From JAJPHI01 sp035541875 (lineage in GTDB: Bacteria; Desulfobacterota; Binatia; Binatales; Binataceae), in NCBI GenBank assembly GCA_035541875.1, contig DATKML010000009.1, forward strand, positions 171,375 through 235,374: DNA of 64,000 bases, read 5' to 3'. Each line of letters begins with the position of its first letter. Within the stretch, counting starts at the first letter, position 1. A model generated the notes under the pieces. That model was given only the letters and a program-made list of their open reading frames with translations, was not told where the DNA came from and did no database searches. Made by a program: the position numbers and the translations under genes. Of the stretch, positions 1 through 8,556 are shown piece by piece.

Positions 1-125
1 ATCGCGAGGCTCATCTTGGCCGTCGCGAGCACTTTGGGCAGCGTCGGTTCGATTGTTCCGGCGAGATCGGCATTCGCCACCGTGAATTCGTAGGTTCCCT
101 TGGTGCCAACTGGTACGGGCCGCAT
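1..125 (-). CDS. FlK-like hot-dog thioesterase, N-terminal part
   Basis: Only the first 41 codons are in the window; the gene runs off the left edge. The start ATG follows a strong AAGGAGGAA ribosome site about seven bases upstream. The N-terminus begins MRPVPVGTKGTYEFTV and continues with a TLPKVLATAKM stretch, which matches the opening of the fluoroacetyl-CoA thioesterase (FlK) type of hot-dog proteins, where a P-x-VLAT segment precedes the catalytic region. Such proteins hydrolyse small acyl-CoA thioesters. The catalytic residues lie outside the window, so activity and substrate cannot be judged. It starts 20 bases after the stop of the isomerase-like gene on the same strand, so the two are probably cotranscribed. 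Confidence 0.6.
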   Translation of the reverse strand, partial: MRPVPVGTKGTYEFTVANADLAGTIEPTLPKVLATAKMSLA

Positions 126-145
126 CGATGCTTCCTCCTTGATAT

Positions 146-754
146 TCAGCGACGCAGTCCCATCGCGTCGAGTTTCTTGATTATCCATGGCATACGGTCG
201 TTACCCCAGAAGGGCTCGCCAGCCACGATTAGTGTCGGCACGCCGAAGACCTTGTCGCGTTCTCCCTGTTCGAGCGCTTCTGCCAGCGCATTTGGACCTT
301 CCGTCGCAGCAAAGCGCCGGAACTCGTCCGCATCCATGCCCGATTCGGTCAGCACCGCTGCGAGCGCATCGATATTTTCGATATCGAGTTCGCGCTTGAA
401 GAACCGCTCCCACACGCGCTGCGAGTATTCGCGAAACTTGCCGTGCCGATCGGCGAAGATCCCGCTCATCAGGGCGAGGCGACTGTTGAAGAGCTTCTGC
501 GGACCCCGAATAGTGATCCCGCGTTCATTCGCGAACCGGCGCGCATCCGCATAGAGGTAGCGGACCTTGAACCAGTCGCGGTTCGACCGATGGTCCAGCG
601 CGCCGCCGTACGCGTCGAAGTCAAAGATGTGCGGATAGAAGACGATCTTCACGCGATGCGTCTTCTCGAGCTCCAGCGCCGGCTCGAAAGCCAGGAAGGT
701 AAAAGGGCTCTTGTAGTCGTAATAGAATTTGATTGTTTCGAGTGCTTCAGCCAT
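146..754 (-). CDS. 2-hydroxychromene-2-carboxylate isomerase-like DsbA-family protein
   Basis: A 202-residue protein of the DsbA / kappa-class GST superfamily. The N-terminus has beta strand plus the DYKSPFTFLA segment; the Ser after Lys is the glutathione-contacting residue that replaces the CxxC of true DsbA. A cis-proline signature FGVPTLIV and a downstream FWGNDRM near residues 180-193 fit 2-hydroxychromene-2-carboxylate isomerases of aromatic degradation. The frame is open for 18 more codons upstream, but the ATG at 754 (MAEALETIKFYYD) fits the family start. Its partner downstream is an acyl-CoA thioesterase-like gene, so a role in degradation of aromatic or CoA-linked compounds is plausible but inferred. 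Confidence 0.8.
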   Translation of the reverse strand: MAEALETIKFYYDYKSPFTFLAFEPALELEKTHRVKIVFYPHIFDFDAYGGALDHRSNRDWFKVRYLYADARRFANERGITIRGPQKLFNSRLALMSGIFADRHGKFREYSQRVWERFFKRELDIENIDALAAVLTESGMDADEFRRFAATEGPNALAEALEQGERDKVFGVPTLIVAGEPFWGNDRMPWIIKKLDAMGLRR

Positions 755-857
755 CGCGCTTATCTGGATACCGCATTTTCCTTCGCAGACAAAGTTGTAG
801 GGACTCAACTCTCGGTCCCCTACAGGGAAAAGCAGGCCAGTACACCCGCGAGGCGTT

Positions 858-878
858 CCCCTTCCGTTCAGGGAGGGG
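858..878. repeat. GC-rich hairpin in intergenic repeat-like segment
   Basis: CCCCTTCC and GGGAGGGG flank a five-base GTTCA loop, giving an eight-pair stem with one G-T wobble; a second G-run (GGGGGGAGG) follows. It lies between the divergent isomerase (start 754) and the plus-strand gene at 950. The CCCTTCC...GGGAGGGG style resembles the REP-like intergenic palindromes common in GC-rich genomes. No T-run follows, so it is not called a terminator. Confidence 0.35.
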
Positions 879-949
879 GACAGGGGGGAGGTCGTTCGGC
901 CGCTATCGCCCCCATCGATTATTCGTTAGCCTTCGGCTCAGCCTCCACG

Positions 950-1894
950 ATGAAGCCTCGATCGCTCGATCCCAAACGCGCCACCACCCGGAAGCTCGCA
1001 ACGCTGAGTCGCAAGGTCGACCGTCGGCAGTTCGACAAGCCTCTCGCGCCGGGGGCCTCGATCGGAGCCTTTCTCGATTCGCTACCCGACATGCTCGCGG
1101 CCGCCGACCTGCGCGACTTGGCGCGTAGGATAGCCGCCGCGCGCCGCGCCAAGCGAATGGTGCTGCTACAGATGGGGGCGCATCCATTGAAGGTTGGCCT
1201 CGGACCCCTCATCTGCTCGCTCATCGAGAACGGGATCATTACGGCGCTCGCGACCAACGGCGCGGCGATGATTCACGACTTCGAACTGGCGTACGCCGGG
1301 CGTACGTCTGAAGACGTCGGTGCAGGTCTGGCTGACGGCAGCTTCGGGATGGCCGAGGAGACCGGCTCGATTCTCAACGAGTTTGCACAAATAGCGTCGC
1401 GCGAGGGCTTAGGTTATGGCGAAGTCGTTGGTCGCGAAATTTTAAAGCGTAACTTTAGATTTAGTGCAGCGAGCATCTTCGCGGCTGCCCATCAAAAGGC
1501 GATTCCCGCGACGATCCACGTCGCGCTCGGCACCGATATCGTGCATATGCATCCGGCGGCTGACGGCGCAGCGATCGGCGCAGCGACGATGGCCGACTTC
1601 CATCGACTCGTTGCGACGGTAGGGGATCTATCCCGCGGTGTAGTGATCAATCTTGGGTCGGCGGTCCTGATGCCCGAGGTCTTCATGAAGGCCCTCAATC
1701 TCGCGCGGAACCTAGGACGCAAGGTTGAGAAGTTTACCGCCGCCGACATGGATTTCATCCGGCACTATCGTCCCCGGATGAACGTGGTCGAGCGCCCCAC
1801 TCAGGATGGCGGGCGTGGTATCATGCTGACCGGCCATCACGAGATCATGTTCCCGCTGCTGGTCGCCGCCGTTCGCGAGGAACTGAACCGATAA
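950..1894 (+). CDS. Conserved protein, possibly deoxyhypusine synthase-like fold
   Basis: A 314-residue soluble protein. The frame is open from 443, but that upstream part is a shadow of the minus-strand isomerase; the ATG at 950 (MKPRSLDPKRATTRKL) is the natural start. The N-terminal 40 residues are basic, followed by helices and a segment with GAHPLKVGLGPLICSLIENG and LATNGAAMIHDFELAYAGRT, then AEETGSILNEF, and a C-terminal half with TIHVALGTDIVHMHP and VVINLGSAVLMPEVF. The alternating hydrophobic strand / glycine pattern suggests a Rossmann-like nucleotide-binding fold. The NGAAxIHDxE region loosely recalls deoxyhypusine or homospermidine synthase proteins, but I cannot align the catalytic lysine, so no function is assigned. 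A homologue is probably widespread in deltaproteobacterial genomes. Confidence 0.75.
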   Translation: MKPRSLDPKRATTRKLATLSRKVDRRQFDKPLAPGASIGAFLDSLPDMLAAADLRDLARRIAAARRAKRMVLLQMGAHPLKVGLGPLICSLIENGIITALATNGAAMIHDFELAYAGRTSEDVGAGLADGSFGMAEETGSILNEFAQIASREGLGYGEVVGREILKRNFRFSAASIFAAAHQKAIPATIHVALGTDIVHMHPAADGAAIGAATMADFHRLVATVGDLSRGVVINLGSAVLMPEVFMKALNLARNLGRKVEKFTAADMDFIRHYRPRMNVVERPTQDGGRGIMLTGHHEIMFPLLVAAVREELNR

Positions 1895-1965
1895 AGAGCT
1901 GAAAATAACAGGCTCAGCGGAAAATCGCTGGAGTTTCGCGCGCAGGAAAGGCAAATCTAGATGCG

Positions 1966-2286
1966 ATGGCCTGGTACGTTCTGACTCGCTTAACCAGCGA
2001 AGCCGGTAATAGCGATGTGCGCACTGCGACGATTATGCTGAATTCAGACGCAGTGCAGCTCTTTCAGCGCGCCGCGACCTCGACCAAGATTTATATGCGC
2101 TCGGGCGCGCTCGATCAGATCGACGTGCTGGAAAGTATCGAAGAGATTCTCGAGCAGAGCGAAGTGGTCGAAGGGCATCACGGGAATGGCGATGGCGGCG
2201 CGGCCGGCTCCGGCAACGGCCGGATGGCATCCGAAGGTGACGGTCAGAGCGTCATAGCTTTGCCCGGACCCGAAGATTCCGACTGA
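1966..2286 (+). CDS. Small hypothetical protein with acidic Gly-rich tail
   Basis: A 106-residue protein not recognised as a family member. Residues 1-68 look like a compact domain (MAWYVLTRLTSEAG, then NSDAVQLFQRAATSTKIYMR and an amphipathic IEEILEQSEVVEG helix); residues 69-106 are low complexity and acidic (GNGDGGAAGSGNG and a PGPEDSD end). AGGAAAGG lies about 15 bases before the ATG at 1966; a nearer ATG at 1961 reads only eight codons. It follows the 950-1894 gene by 71 bases on the same strand and may be cotranscribed. Confidence 0.55.
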   Translation: MAWYVLTRLTSEAGNSDVRTATIMLNSDAVQLFQRAATSTKIYMRSGALDQIDVLESIEEILEQSEVVEGHHGNGDGGAAGSGNGRMASEGDGQSVIALPGPEDSD

Positions 2287-2534
2287 GACGACCGAGCCGA
2301 CGCTGAGGCTGGTTGCACTGTTTGCTGGCCCATCGACTGCTCACACCTATCGTTATATGCCAGTAGCTGTTTAGCTCACGCTTCGCCCAGCGTTGACGCG
2401 AAAAGCTAAGAGCTGACCAACTCTATAACCCACTGATAATTTTAGCTAAGGTTGTAACCGAATTATTATGACAGCCCGGTCGGCGAATGCGATTTGCAGA
2501 TAATCGCTAATGCCACCAAAAAGGACACCCGCTC

Positions 2535-4091
2535 ATGCAATCGCGAAGCTTTTTCCGTTTCTGGTTCATCCCGGCAATGTCCTTCGTCTTGTGGGTGCTT
2601 GCCGTAAGGAGTGCAACGGCCGGAGATTACGACCCATGTGAAAACTCAGGTGGTCCGACCGCTTTGATGTACGAGATCGTTTTTAACAGCTTCTACAGCC
2701 TCAATTCGGATTGCTATAGATCACGGACAGCAACCCATCCGATAGTTTCAATACTTTCCAGCCCTCAATCGCTGGGGCCTACCATGGCGCTCAAGGCCAA
2801 GACGCAAGTACCGGCAGCTGGGGATGTCTTGATAATCGGTGGACACGGCAAGACCACAACTGCAATTGAGTTCTACGATCCCAACAACAAGAGTTTTGCC
2901 CTGACTGGATTGACGGGCGGGCCCGCGGCAGCGCCTTCGGTGGAGCTAACCAAAGATGGATCGATCCTGAGTATGGGTGGACTCTATCTGGCAAAACCGC
3001 AGGCTGGTCAACTTCCGGCAAATCAGGCAAAGCATTATATGGTTTTCAGCCCTTCCACCTCGGCTCAACTCTACAATTTCAAAGGGGGCACCGCTGCTGC
3101 GACTGCAGGCAATGCTCTAAACATAGCCCGAGCCGGTTACACTACAACTTTGATCGCGGGTTCCGGCACAGCGCTCGACGGTCAGGTTCTGATTGCAGGC
3201 GGTTTCGACATAACAACTGGCAAGCCCGTCAATACGGCCGAAATCTACGATCCGACTACGCAGACTTTCACGCTTCTCGCCAACTCGATGACTGATCATC
3301 GCGCGCTGCATACTGCGACACTGCTCAGCAATGGTTCTGTGCTGATCGCCGGAGGTATCGACCGCGTGGCCGAGGTACTCTTTGGTCTGGCCGCGAGTGC
3401 GGTTTCGACCAATACCGCCGAAATCTTTAGTCCGGCCACACAGACCTTCACCGCGCTGACCTCAACGCTGCCGCAAGGCGTCGCCGCTCATACCGCTACC
3501 GTCTTACAGGACAACAAGATTCTCTTTACGGGTGGGTTCAATATAACGCCTGATCCGTTTGCCCCTTTTGGTGTTACCGTCAACGCGGCGGCGATCTACG
3601 ACCCTGGTACGCAAACCTTCACTACCACAGGCAACCTTACGGACGACCGCATGCTGCATACTGCAACCCTCCTCCCAAGCGGGCAAGTGTTGATAACGGG
3701 TGGTCTCACGACAACAGTTTCGTGGACCATCGACGTTGCTACGAGTATCGCTAGTATCCAGTCTTCGGGTAGTGCCCCGCGCAATACGGCAGAACTCTAC
3801 GATCCGAACAGCGGAACTTTCACCTGCGTGAAAGGCTCGAAGGCGGGACCGCCGCAGGTTTGCCTGCCGAGCATGACGCAGGCACGCGCCGGACACTCCG
3901 CGACGCTCTTCAGCTCGGGTCCGTTGGTGGGCCAAGTGCTCATCGCGGGCGGATGGAGCAAAAGCAAGATCGAATCGAGCGCCGAGCTTTATAACCCGGC
4001 AGCCACTAAGACCTCGACCAACGGCGGCTTTACCAAGACCGGCAGCATGAAGACCGGGCATACGCTGCACAGCGCGATCCTTTTGCAGTAG
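2535..4091 (+). CDS. Exported kelch-repeat beta-propeller protein
   Basis: A 518-residue secreted protein. The first 30 residues form a Sec signal (FWFIPAMSFVLWVLAVRS core, cleavage near ATAG). The body contains about six kelch-type blades with the repeated pattern HTATLL-x-GxVLIxGG followed by NTAExYDPxTxTF; good copies sit near residues 205-265, 255-330, 310-360, 365-425 and 440-495. This is the galactose-oxidase central-domain type propeller; no catalytic tyrosine-cysteine pair of galactose oxidase can be identified, so it is more likely a binding or structural propeller. AAGGA precedes the ATG by about ten bases. The 248-base segment before it is relatively AT-rich and probably holds its promoter. 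It has no obvious operon partner. Confidence 0.8.
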   Translation: MQSRSFFRFWFIPAMSFVLWVLAVRSATAGDYDPCENSGGPTALMYEIVFNSFYSLNSDCYRSRTATHPIVSILSSPQSLGPTMALKAKTQVPAAGDVLIIGGHGKTTTAIEFYDPNNKSFALTGLTGGPAAAPSVELTKDGSILSMGGLYLAKPQAGQLPANQAKHYMVFSPSTSAQLYNFKGGTAAATAGNALNIARAGYTTTLIAGSGTALDGQVLIAGGFDITTGKPVNTAEIYDPTTQTFTLLANSMTDHRALHTATLLSNGSVLIAGGIDRVAEVLFGLAASAVSTNTAEIFSPATQTFTALTSTLPQGVAAHTATVLQDNKILFTGGFNITPDPFAPFGVTVNAAAIYDPGTQTFTTTGNLTDDRMLHTATLLPSGQVLITGGLTTTVSWTIDVATSIASIQSSGSAPRNTAELYDPNSGTFTCVKGSKAGPPQVCLPSMTQARAGHSATLFSSGPLVGQVLIAGGWSKSKIESSAELYNPAATKTSTNGGFTKTGSMKTGHTLHSAILLQ

Positions 4092-4158
4092 AGAGCCGGT
4101 TCGCGCCTGCTTGCATCGCAATCCGCGGCTGCGGCATTGTGGCCGCGAGGTTTGAGCG

Positions 4159-4629
4159 GTGGCGCGTCCATCCTGGGATCAATATTTCATGACGATCACG
4201 CGGCAGGTGGCCGAGCGGTCTACCTGCCTGCGTGCGAAAGTCGGGGCAGTGATCGTGCGCGATCGCAGTATCCTGGCGACCGGCTATAACGGTGCGCCCG
4301 CGGGATTGCCGCACTGTCTCGATTCGGGATGCCTCATCTACGAATCGCGCACCCCCGATGGGGACCTCGAACAGAACTGCTTCCGCACGATTCACGCCGA
4401 GATCAACGCGATCACGCAGGCGGCGCGCAACGGCGTCGCGATTCGCGACGCGGATATCTATGTCACTCACACCCCCTGTATCCATTGCCTCAAGGTGCTG
4501 ATAAACACGGGCGTCAGCCGCGTCTATTACGAGAAGCCCTACAAGATGAATACGGTAGATTACCTGCGGCAACATTCGCATATCCAATTGATTCAGGTGA
4601 CGCCGGAGCCGAGCGATGCCGCCGACTGA
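4159..4629 (+). CDS. Deoxycytidylate (dCMP) deaminase family protein
   Basis: A 156-residue zinc-dependent deaminase of the ComEB/dCMP deaminase type, converting dCMP to dUMP for thymidylate synthesis. The zinc site is complete: HAEIN (His79, catalytic Glu81) and PCIHCLK (Cys107, Cys110). The N-terminus WDQYFMTITRQVAERSTCLRAKVGAVIV and the TGYNGAPAGLPHC loop are characteristic of the family. Start is GTG at 4159. The reading frame overlaps the HIT gene by 14 bases, so the two are translationally coupled; dCMP deaminase next to a HIT protein suggests a nucleotide-metabolism pair. Confidence 0.9.
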   Translation: MARPSWDQYFMTITRQVAERSTCLRAKVGAVIVRDRSILATGYNGAPAGLPHCLDSGCLIYESRTPDGDLEQNCFRTIHAEINAITQAARNGVAIRDADIYVTHTPCIHCLKVLINTGVSRVYYEKPYKMNTVDYLRQHSHIQLIQVTPEPSDAAD

Positions 4630-5104
4630 GAACACCCCACGCCCATGTGGTATCTGCGCGATGATTGATCAAATCAGGCGCGGCGAGTTCCCCGATTTGG
4701 TCGCTGAGTTGCCGCGTAGCTGGGTAATCCTTGGCGATGCGCAATTCTATCGCGGTTACTGCGTTATCCTGGCGAAACGCCACGCCACCGAACCCCATCT
4801 GATGCCCCGCGGCGAGGCGCATGAACTGCTCGACGAGATGATGGGAATGGGGCGCGCTATCAGCAGCGTGCTCGCACCGCTCAAGCTCAATTACGAATGC
4901 CTCGGCAATCAGGAACCGCATGTCCATTGGCATATCTTTCCGCGCTACGAGGACGATCCGATGCGGCTGCAGCCGGTGTGGCTGCGTGCCGAAAACGAGC
5001 GGAAGGTCGCTCTGGAAGAATCGGCGCGGTTGAAGCTGATCGATGATTTACGCAGCGCGATGGCGAAAGTTCTGCCCGCCGCGCGCTGGCCGCATCGCAA
5101 CTGA
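4616..5104 (+). CDS. HIT family nucleotide-binding hydrolase
   Basis: A 162-residue histidine-triad protein. The catalytic motif HVHWHIFPRY places the three histidines at 102, 104 and 106, the family pattern H-phi-H-phi-H. An N-terminal CGICAMIDQIRRGE segment carries the Cys pair seen in the HIT proteins that bind zinc. HIT proteins hydrolyse nucleoside phosphoramidates or dinucleoside polyphosphates; the exact substrate cannot be read from the sequence. The ATG lies inside the end of the dCMP deaminase gene and the cytochrome gene begins 11 bases after its stop, so the three form one tight operon. Confidence 0.88.
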   Translation: MPPTENTPRPCGICAMIDQIRRGEFPDLVAELPRSWVILGDAQFYRGYCVILAKRHATEPHLMPRGEAHELLDEMMGMGRAISSVLAPLKLNYECLGNQEPHVHWHIFPRYEDDPMRLQPVWLRAENERKVALEESARLKLIDDLRSAMAKVLPAARWPHRN

Positions 5105-5114
5105 CGCCATCTCC

Positions 5115-5399
5115 GTGCCTCGTTCAAAACTGCTCTTGCTCCTCTTTTTGTTGAGCGCCACCTCAGCCGGGTGCACCAAACGGGCGCTGCCCGAAGCCGG
5201 AACTCCTGCCGCGCAACTATATGCCGAGCGATGCGGCGCGTGTCATCAGGCCTGGGACCCGCGATCTATGACCGCGGAGATGTGGCGTATCCAGGTCGAC
5301 GCGATGATGCCGAAACTCGCCGCCGCAGGTACGGCGCTCAGCGAAGAGGACAAGGCGACGATCGTGGCCTACCTCAAGCGCAACGCCGGCCATCTTTAG
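5115..5399 (+). CDS. Small exported c-type cytochrome
   Basis: A 94-residue exported haem protein. The longer open frame starts inside the HIT gene, but GTG at 5115 gives a clean signal sequence (basic PRSK then LLLLLFLLSATSAGC). The Cys after SAG may be lipidated, although the -3 residue is not typical. One CGACH haem-binding motif lies at residues 40-44, and Met residues in the EMWRIQVDAMMPKL segment are candidates for the distal ligand. The C-terminal LSEEDKATIVAYLKRNA helix is typical of class I cytochrome c domains. Partner unknown; the downstream FAH gene is 71 bases away. Confidence 0.8.
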   Translation: MPRSKLLLLLFLLSATSAGCTKRALPEAGTPAAQLYAERCGACHQAWDPRSMTAEMWRIQVDAMMPKLAAAGTALSEEDKATIVAYLKRNAGHL

Positions 5400-5470
5400 C
5401 AACCGCCGATGTTGCGGTCCCTCGGGCCTTTTGTGTTAGGTATGGGCGCAGATTTCCACGGAGGAAGCGC

Positions 5471-6343
5471 ATGAAACTCGCAACTTTTACCCATCAGGGC
5501 TCGACCCGTATCGGCGTGGTGGTCAATGACGCGGTCGCCGACGTGTGCGCGACTTCCGCAAGCCTGCCCCGCGATATGATCGCGCTACTCAGCGGAGGTA
5601 ACGCCGCGCTCGACGCGGTCCGCAAGGCGGCTGACTCCGCTCCCAAAATCCCACTGGCGCAGGTCAAGCTCGAAGCGCCGGTACGTCGTCCGCCGGAGTT
5701 CCTCGCCGTCGGCCTCAACTATGCCGACCACATCGCCGAGACCGGGATGAAGAAGCCGGAGTTTCCGATCTTCTTCAACAAGCAAAACGGTTGCGTGAAT
5801 GCGCCTTACGATCCGATTCATCTGCCGCGCGCCTCGCAAGCGCTTGATTATGAGGGCGAACTCGGCTTCGTGATTGGCCGGCGATGCCGCCACGTGCCCC
5901 GCGATCGCGCGAAGGAAGTGATTGCGGGCTTCATCATCGTGAACGACGTGAGCGTCCGCGACTGGCAGCGCCGCGCCCAGACGATGACGCTCGGCAAGTC
6001 CTTTGATACGCATGGGCCGACGGGGCCGTGGATCGTAACGCCGGACGAAATCGGTGACCCGCACAACCTCGAACTCAAGACCTTTGTGAACGGCGAGCTG
6101 CGTCAGCACTCGAACACCAAAAATCTGATCTTCAGCTGCTACGAGCAGGTCGAGATTCTCTCGACAGTCTTTACCCTTGAGCCCGGTACTCTGATCTCGA
6201 CCGGTACGCCGAGCGGTGTGGCCGCCGCGATGACGCCGCCCAAGTGGCTCAAGGCCGGCGACGTCGTGCGTATCGAAATCGAGAAGATTGGTCATCTGGA
6301 ACATCGCGTGATTCCGGAGCCCGCCGAAACGACGCTCATATAG
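5471..6343 (+). CDS. Fumarylacetoacetate hydrolase family protein
   Basis: A 290-residue FAH-superfamily enzyme, a group that cleaves or hydrates 2-keto acids such as acylpyruvates during aromatic catabolism. The ATG at 5471 follows GGAGGAAGCGC; the frame extends further upstream only through the out-of-frame cytochrome gene. Signature segments are FLAVGLNYADHIAETG, the divalent-metal region LDYEGELGFVIG, NDVSVRDWQ, GKSFDTHGPTGPW and LISTGTPSGV near the C-terminus. The two-domain layout (short N-terminal domain to about residue 65, FAH fold after) is usual for the 280-300 residue members. Substrate is unknown. Confidence 0.9.
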   Translation: MKLATFTHQGSTRIGVVVNDAVADVCATSASLPRDMIALLSGGNAALDAVRKAADSAPKIPLAQVKLEAPVRRPPEFLAVGLNYADHIAETGMKKPEFPIFFNKQNGCVNAPYDPIHLPRASQALDYEGELGFVIGRRCRHVPRDRAKEVIAGFIIVNDVSVRDWQRRAQTMTLGKSFDTHGPTGPWIVTPDEIGDPHNLELKTFVNGELRQHSNTKNLIFSCYEQVEILSTVFTLEPGTLISTGTPSGVAAAMTPPKWLKAGDVVRIEIEKIGHLEHRVIPEPAETTLI

Positions 6344-6348
6344 TGCTG

Positions 6349-6897
6349 TCAGGTCCGCTTGAAACCGAGCCGCGCCTGACCGCCGTCATAGATAAGTTGC
6401 CCATCATGGATGCTCGCGAAGTCGGGCAACTGATGGGCAACGATCTTTCCGGCCGGGGTGATGTGCTCGACAGTGTATCCTCTCATCGTCAGATGATCGG
6501 AGATAATCCGTCGATGGCATTGCCACCATAAGCCCTCCGAGCACATGAAGGCGGTTTGCCGCGCCTGGGCCCAACTGATTAGGGTGCGGAGACCCGCATC
6601 GAAATCGGCGGTCTCTGCGTAATCGGCATAAGCGCGAAAAGCTGGAACCTCCCACGCCGTGTGCGGCGAATCGATCCGCTTGGACGTTCGCCTGCCACCG
6701 AGCGACTTGAGCCATTGGTACTCGATGCTGACGGTGTTCAAAGAGGCGCTGAGCGCGTCCTGATTGAAATGGGGCAATCGGCGCGACGAGGGATAGGACC
6801 GCACATCGACGAGCGTCGCAATCTGATGCGTGGTCAGGAGTTCGATGAACTTCTCGATGGGATGGTTGGAATGGCCGATCGTGTAGAGCGTCTTCAA
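6349..6897 (-). CDS. DUF488 family protein
   Basis: A 182-residue DUF488 protein. TTG at 6897 is chosen as start because the protein then begins LKTLYTIGHSNHPIEKFIELL, the family N-terminus, and its TTGA overlaps the stop of the DUF2182 gene by four bases, a classic coupled arrangement. Conserved features visible are LVDVRSYPSSRRLPHFN, the YQWLKSLGGRR segment, and the FMCSEGLWWQCHRRIISDHL motif with the Cys-x-E and C-H-R residues conserved in DUF488. The biochemical role of the family is unknown. Here it is the last gene of the DUF1326-DUF2182-DUF488 operon. Confidence 0.85.
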   Translation of the reverse strand: MKTLYTIGHSNHPIEKFIELLTTHQIATLVDVRSYPSSRRLPHFNQDALSASLNTVSIEYQWLKSLGGRRTSKRIDSPHTAWEVPAFRAYADYAETADFDAGLRTLISWAQARQTAFMCSEGLWWQCHRRIISDHLTMRGYTVEHITPAGKIVAHQLPDFASIHDGQLIYDGGQARLGFKRT

Positions 6898-7679
6898 ACC
6901 AGCAACGCGACTCCGGCGACGATCATTGCGACGCCGCTGCCATAGGCGAGGATACGTCCACCCGGGATGGCCTTCTCCAGCAGCACGAAGATACTGAGCG
7001 CGGCGACCCAGATAAGGTTCATCGCACCAAAGAGAAAAAGCAGCGCCATCAGGAACCAGCAGCATCCGAGGCATAGCGCGCCATGCTGCACCCCCATCCT
7101 GAGCGCTCCACCTGTTCCGTCGCGCCAGCTCGTCATGAAGAAGCCGATCGGCGAACGGCATCCGGTGAGGCATACGTTCTTGAGCGGCGTGATCTGGTAG
7201 ATTCCCGCGCTTAGAAGCAGAATGGCGCTCGCGAAAGGTATGGTCGTGAGCGAGCCGGTTATCAGACCGATCTTTTGCAGAAGTATCTGACCCGCAGTCG
7301 CGACCACGCTGAAGAAAGTCCAGACAAGCAAATATCCCGAGGTGAACGCCGCGACGTCACGCCACGGCGCAGTACTTCGATTGCCGACCATTCGGGCGTA
7401 TGTGTCGATCATCGGAGTCGCGCTCGGGAGCATCATCGCGACCATCATGATCGTCCACATGAGGAAGGTCAGAACGGCATCGGATGCCGATGACGGAATC
7501 GTGCCGAGAAGGCTACGTCCGATAGCGCCGAAGTCTTCCGGCGACATCGGCATCCAGAGAAGATAGAGCCACGAGATCAGCGTAATCGCGGCCAGACTGA
7601 TCCACAGGATGACGCGATCGCGTCCCACGCCTCGCGGCAATGGAAGTGCCGCAGCAGGATGAGTGATCTCATCAGCCAT
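6894..7679 (-). CDS. DUF2182 predicted metal-binding membrane protein
   Basis: A 261-residue integral membrane protein with about six hydrophobic segments. The ATG at 7679 (MADEITHPAAALPLPRG) is chosen; the longer frame overlaps the upstream DUF1326 gene. Family signatures are MWTIMMVAMMLPSA after the first helix, the short LKNVCLTGCRSP loop and GALCLGCCWFLMALLF, whose Met- and Cys-rich residues are thought to bind metal. DUF2182 genes are regularly found beside DUF1326 genes, as here, which points to a shared metal-handling or redox job. Its start lies within the last bases of the DUF1326 reading frame and its stop overlaps the DUF488 start. Confidence 0.85.
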   Translation of the reverse strand: MADEITHPAAALPLPRGVGRDRVILWISLAAITLISWLYLLWMPMSPEDFGAIGRSLLGTIPSSASDAVLTFLMWTIMMVAMMLPSATPMIDTYARMVGNRSTAPWRDVAAFTSGYLLVWTFFSVVATAGQILLQKIGLITGSLTTIPFASAILLLSAGIYQITPLKNVCLTGCRSPIGFFMTSWRDGTGGALRMGVQHGALCLGCCWFLMALLFLFGAMNLIWVAALSIFVLLEKAIPGGRILAYGSGVAMIVAGVALLV

Positions 7680-8291
7680 TCGACCATTGAATCGCGGAGA
7701 AATGGCCGTTACGGCCGGTGTTATCGAAATCGAAGGAATGGTCCTTGAATTTGCTCTGCGGAGCCTTGGCAGCCGCGAGACGCTGCGAGTACGGATGGCC
7801 CACATTGTCCAGGTACACGACCTTGTTGCCGGCACCGATCACGCCTTCGACCGAGACGTCGGAATACCTGCGATCGCAAGTTTAAAAGCCCGACCGTCCG
7901 AGCTGAAGCTAATCGGGGCGGTCTTGGTCGGCAGGCGGTGCGCAATCATGCCTGCGAGCAGACTCGGCGGTCCGCCGGCCTTGCCCGTGAAGATCGCTTC
8001 GAGAGCCGCACGCTGCGGTTCCGTGGCGCGACTATCCACATAGACCGCGAGCGTCCCATTGCCTTGGGCCATCGGCCCGGGCGTGGTGAGCGCCTGCACG
8101 GCGTTCAAGCCCGAGAGATCGACGTCGCCACATTTGCCCGAGGCGATATGCGTGGCGAGGACTACATCGCAGTGTCCCTCTGTGGGACTGACTTGCGCAT
8201 GGTTGAGCAGACAAGGGCATAGGAGTTCGCAATTGCAGGACTCAAAATACTCACCCTCGATCGACCATTTCGCGCCAGTCTCATTAGCCAT
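7672..8291 (-). pseudogene. DUF1326 family protein, single-base frameshift
   Basis: The 5' part (8291 down to about 7865) encodes a typical DUF1326 N-terminus: WSIEGEYFESCNCELLCPCLL with the CNC...CPC cysteines, then LAVYVDSRATEPQRAALEAIFTGKAGG. The frame then breaks: after LAIAGI the expected DVSVEGVIGAG, YLDNVGHPYSQRLA and FDFDNTGRNGHFSAIQWSN are all encoded, but one frame away, ending at the TGA at 7672-7674. One missing base near 7862-7868 explains everything. Restored, the protein would be about 206 residues, the family's usual length, and its stop would overlap the DUF2182 start by eight bases. This is either a recent mutation or a consensus error. Confidence 0.8.
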
Positions 8292-8556
8292 TGCAGCACC
8301 TCAAACCACGGGATTTAAGCGTGATCGAGCATACACCAGGCACGGTCACGCGATGCAAGCCGCCACCGGTTCTCTCACTCGGTAACTCATCTGCGCAACG
8401 AAATTTCCCGTGATGTTCTGCAAGCAGCGTCAAAATGGAACGTTCGGATGCTTCATTTCCAAAAAGAACAAGAGGAATCGCTTTAAAACAAGGAAAGCGT
8501 GCTACCGATGAATTCGCACATGGTGTGCAAAAGCTGCCTCGCAGTTGAGGGCAAGC

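Noticed and set aside
443..949. N-terminal extension of the plus-strand frame 443-1894
   Set aside because: It overlaps the minus-strand isomerase gene and reads as its shadow; the conserved protein starts naturally at the ATG at 950.
5171..5470. N-terminal extension of the FAH-family gene
   Set aside because: The upstream part is Arg-rich shadow of the cytochrome gene; ATG 5471 has a good ribosome site.
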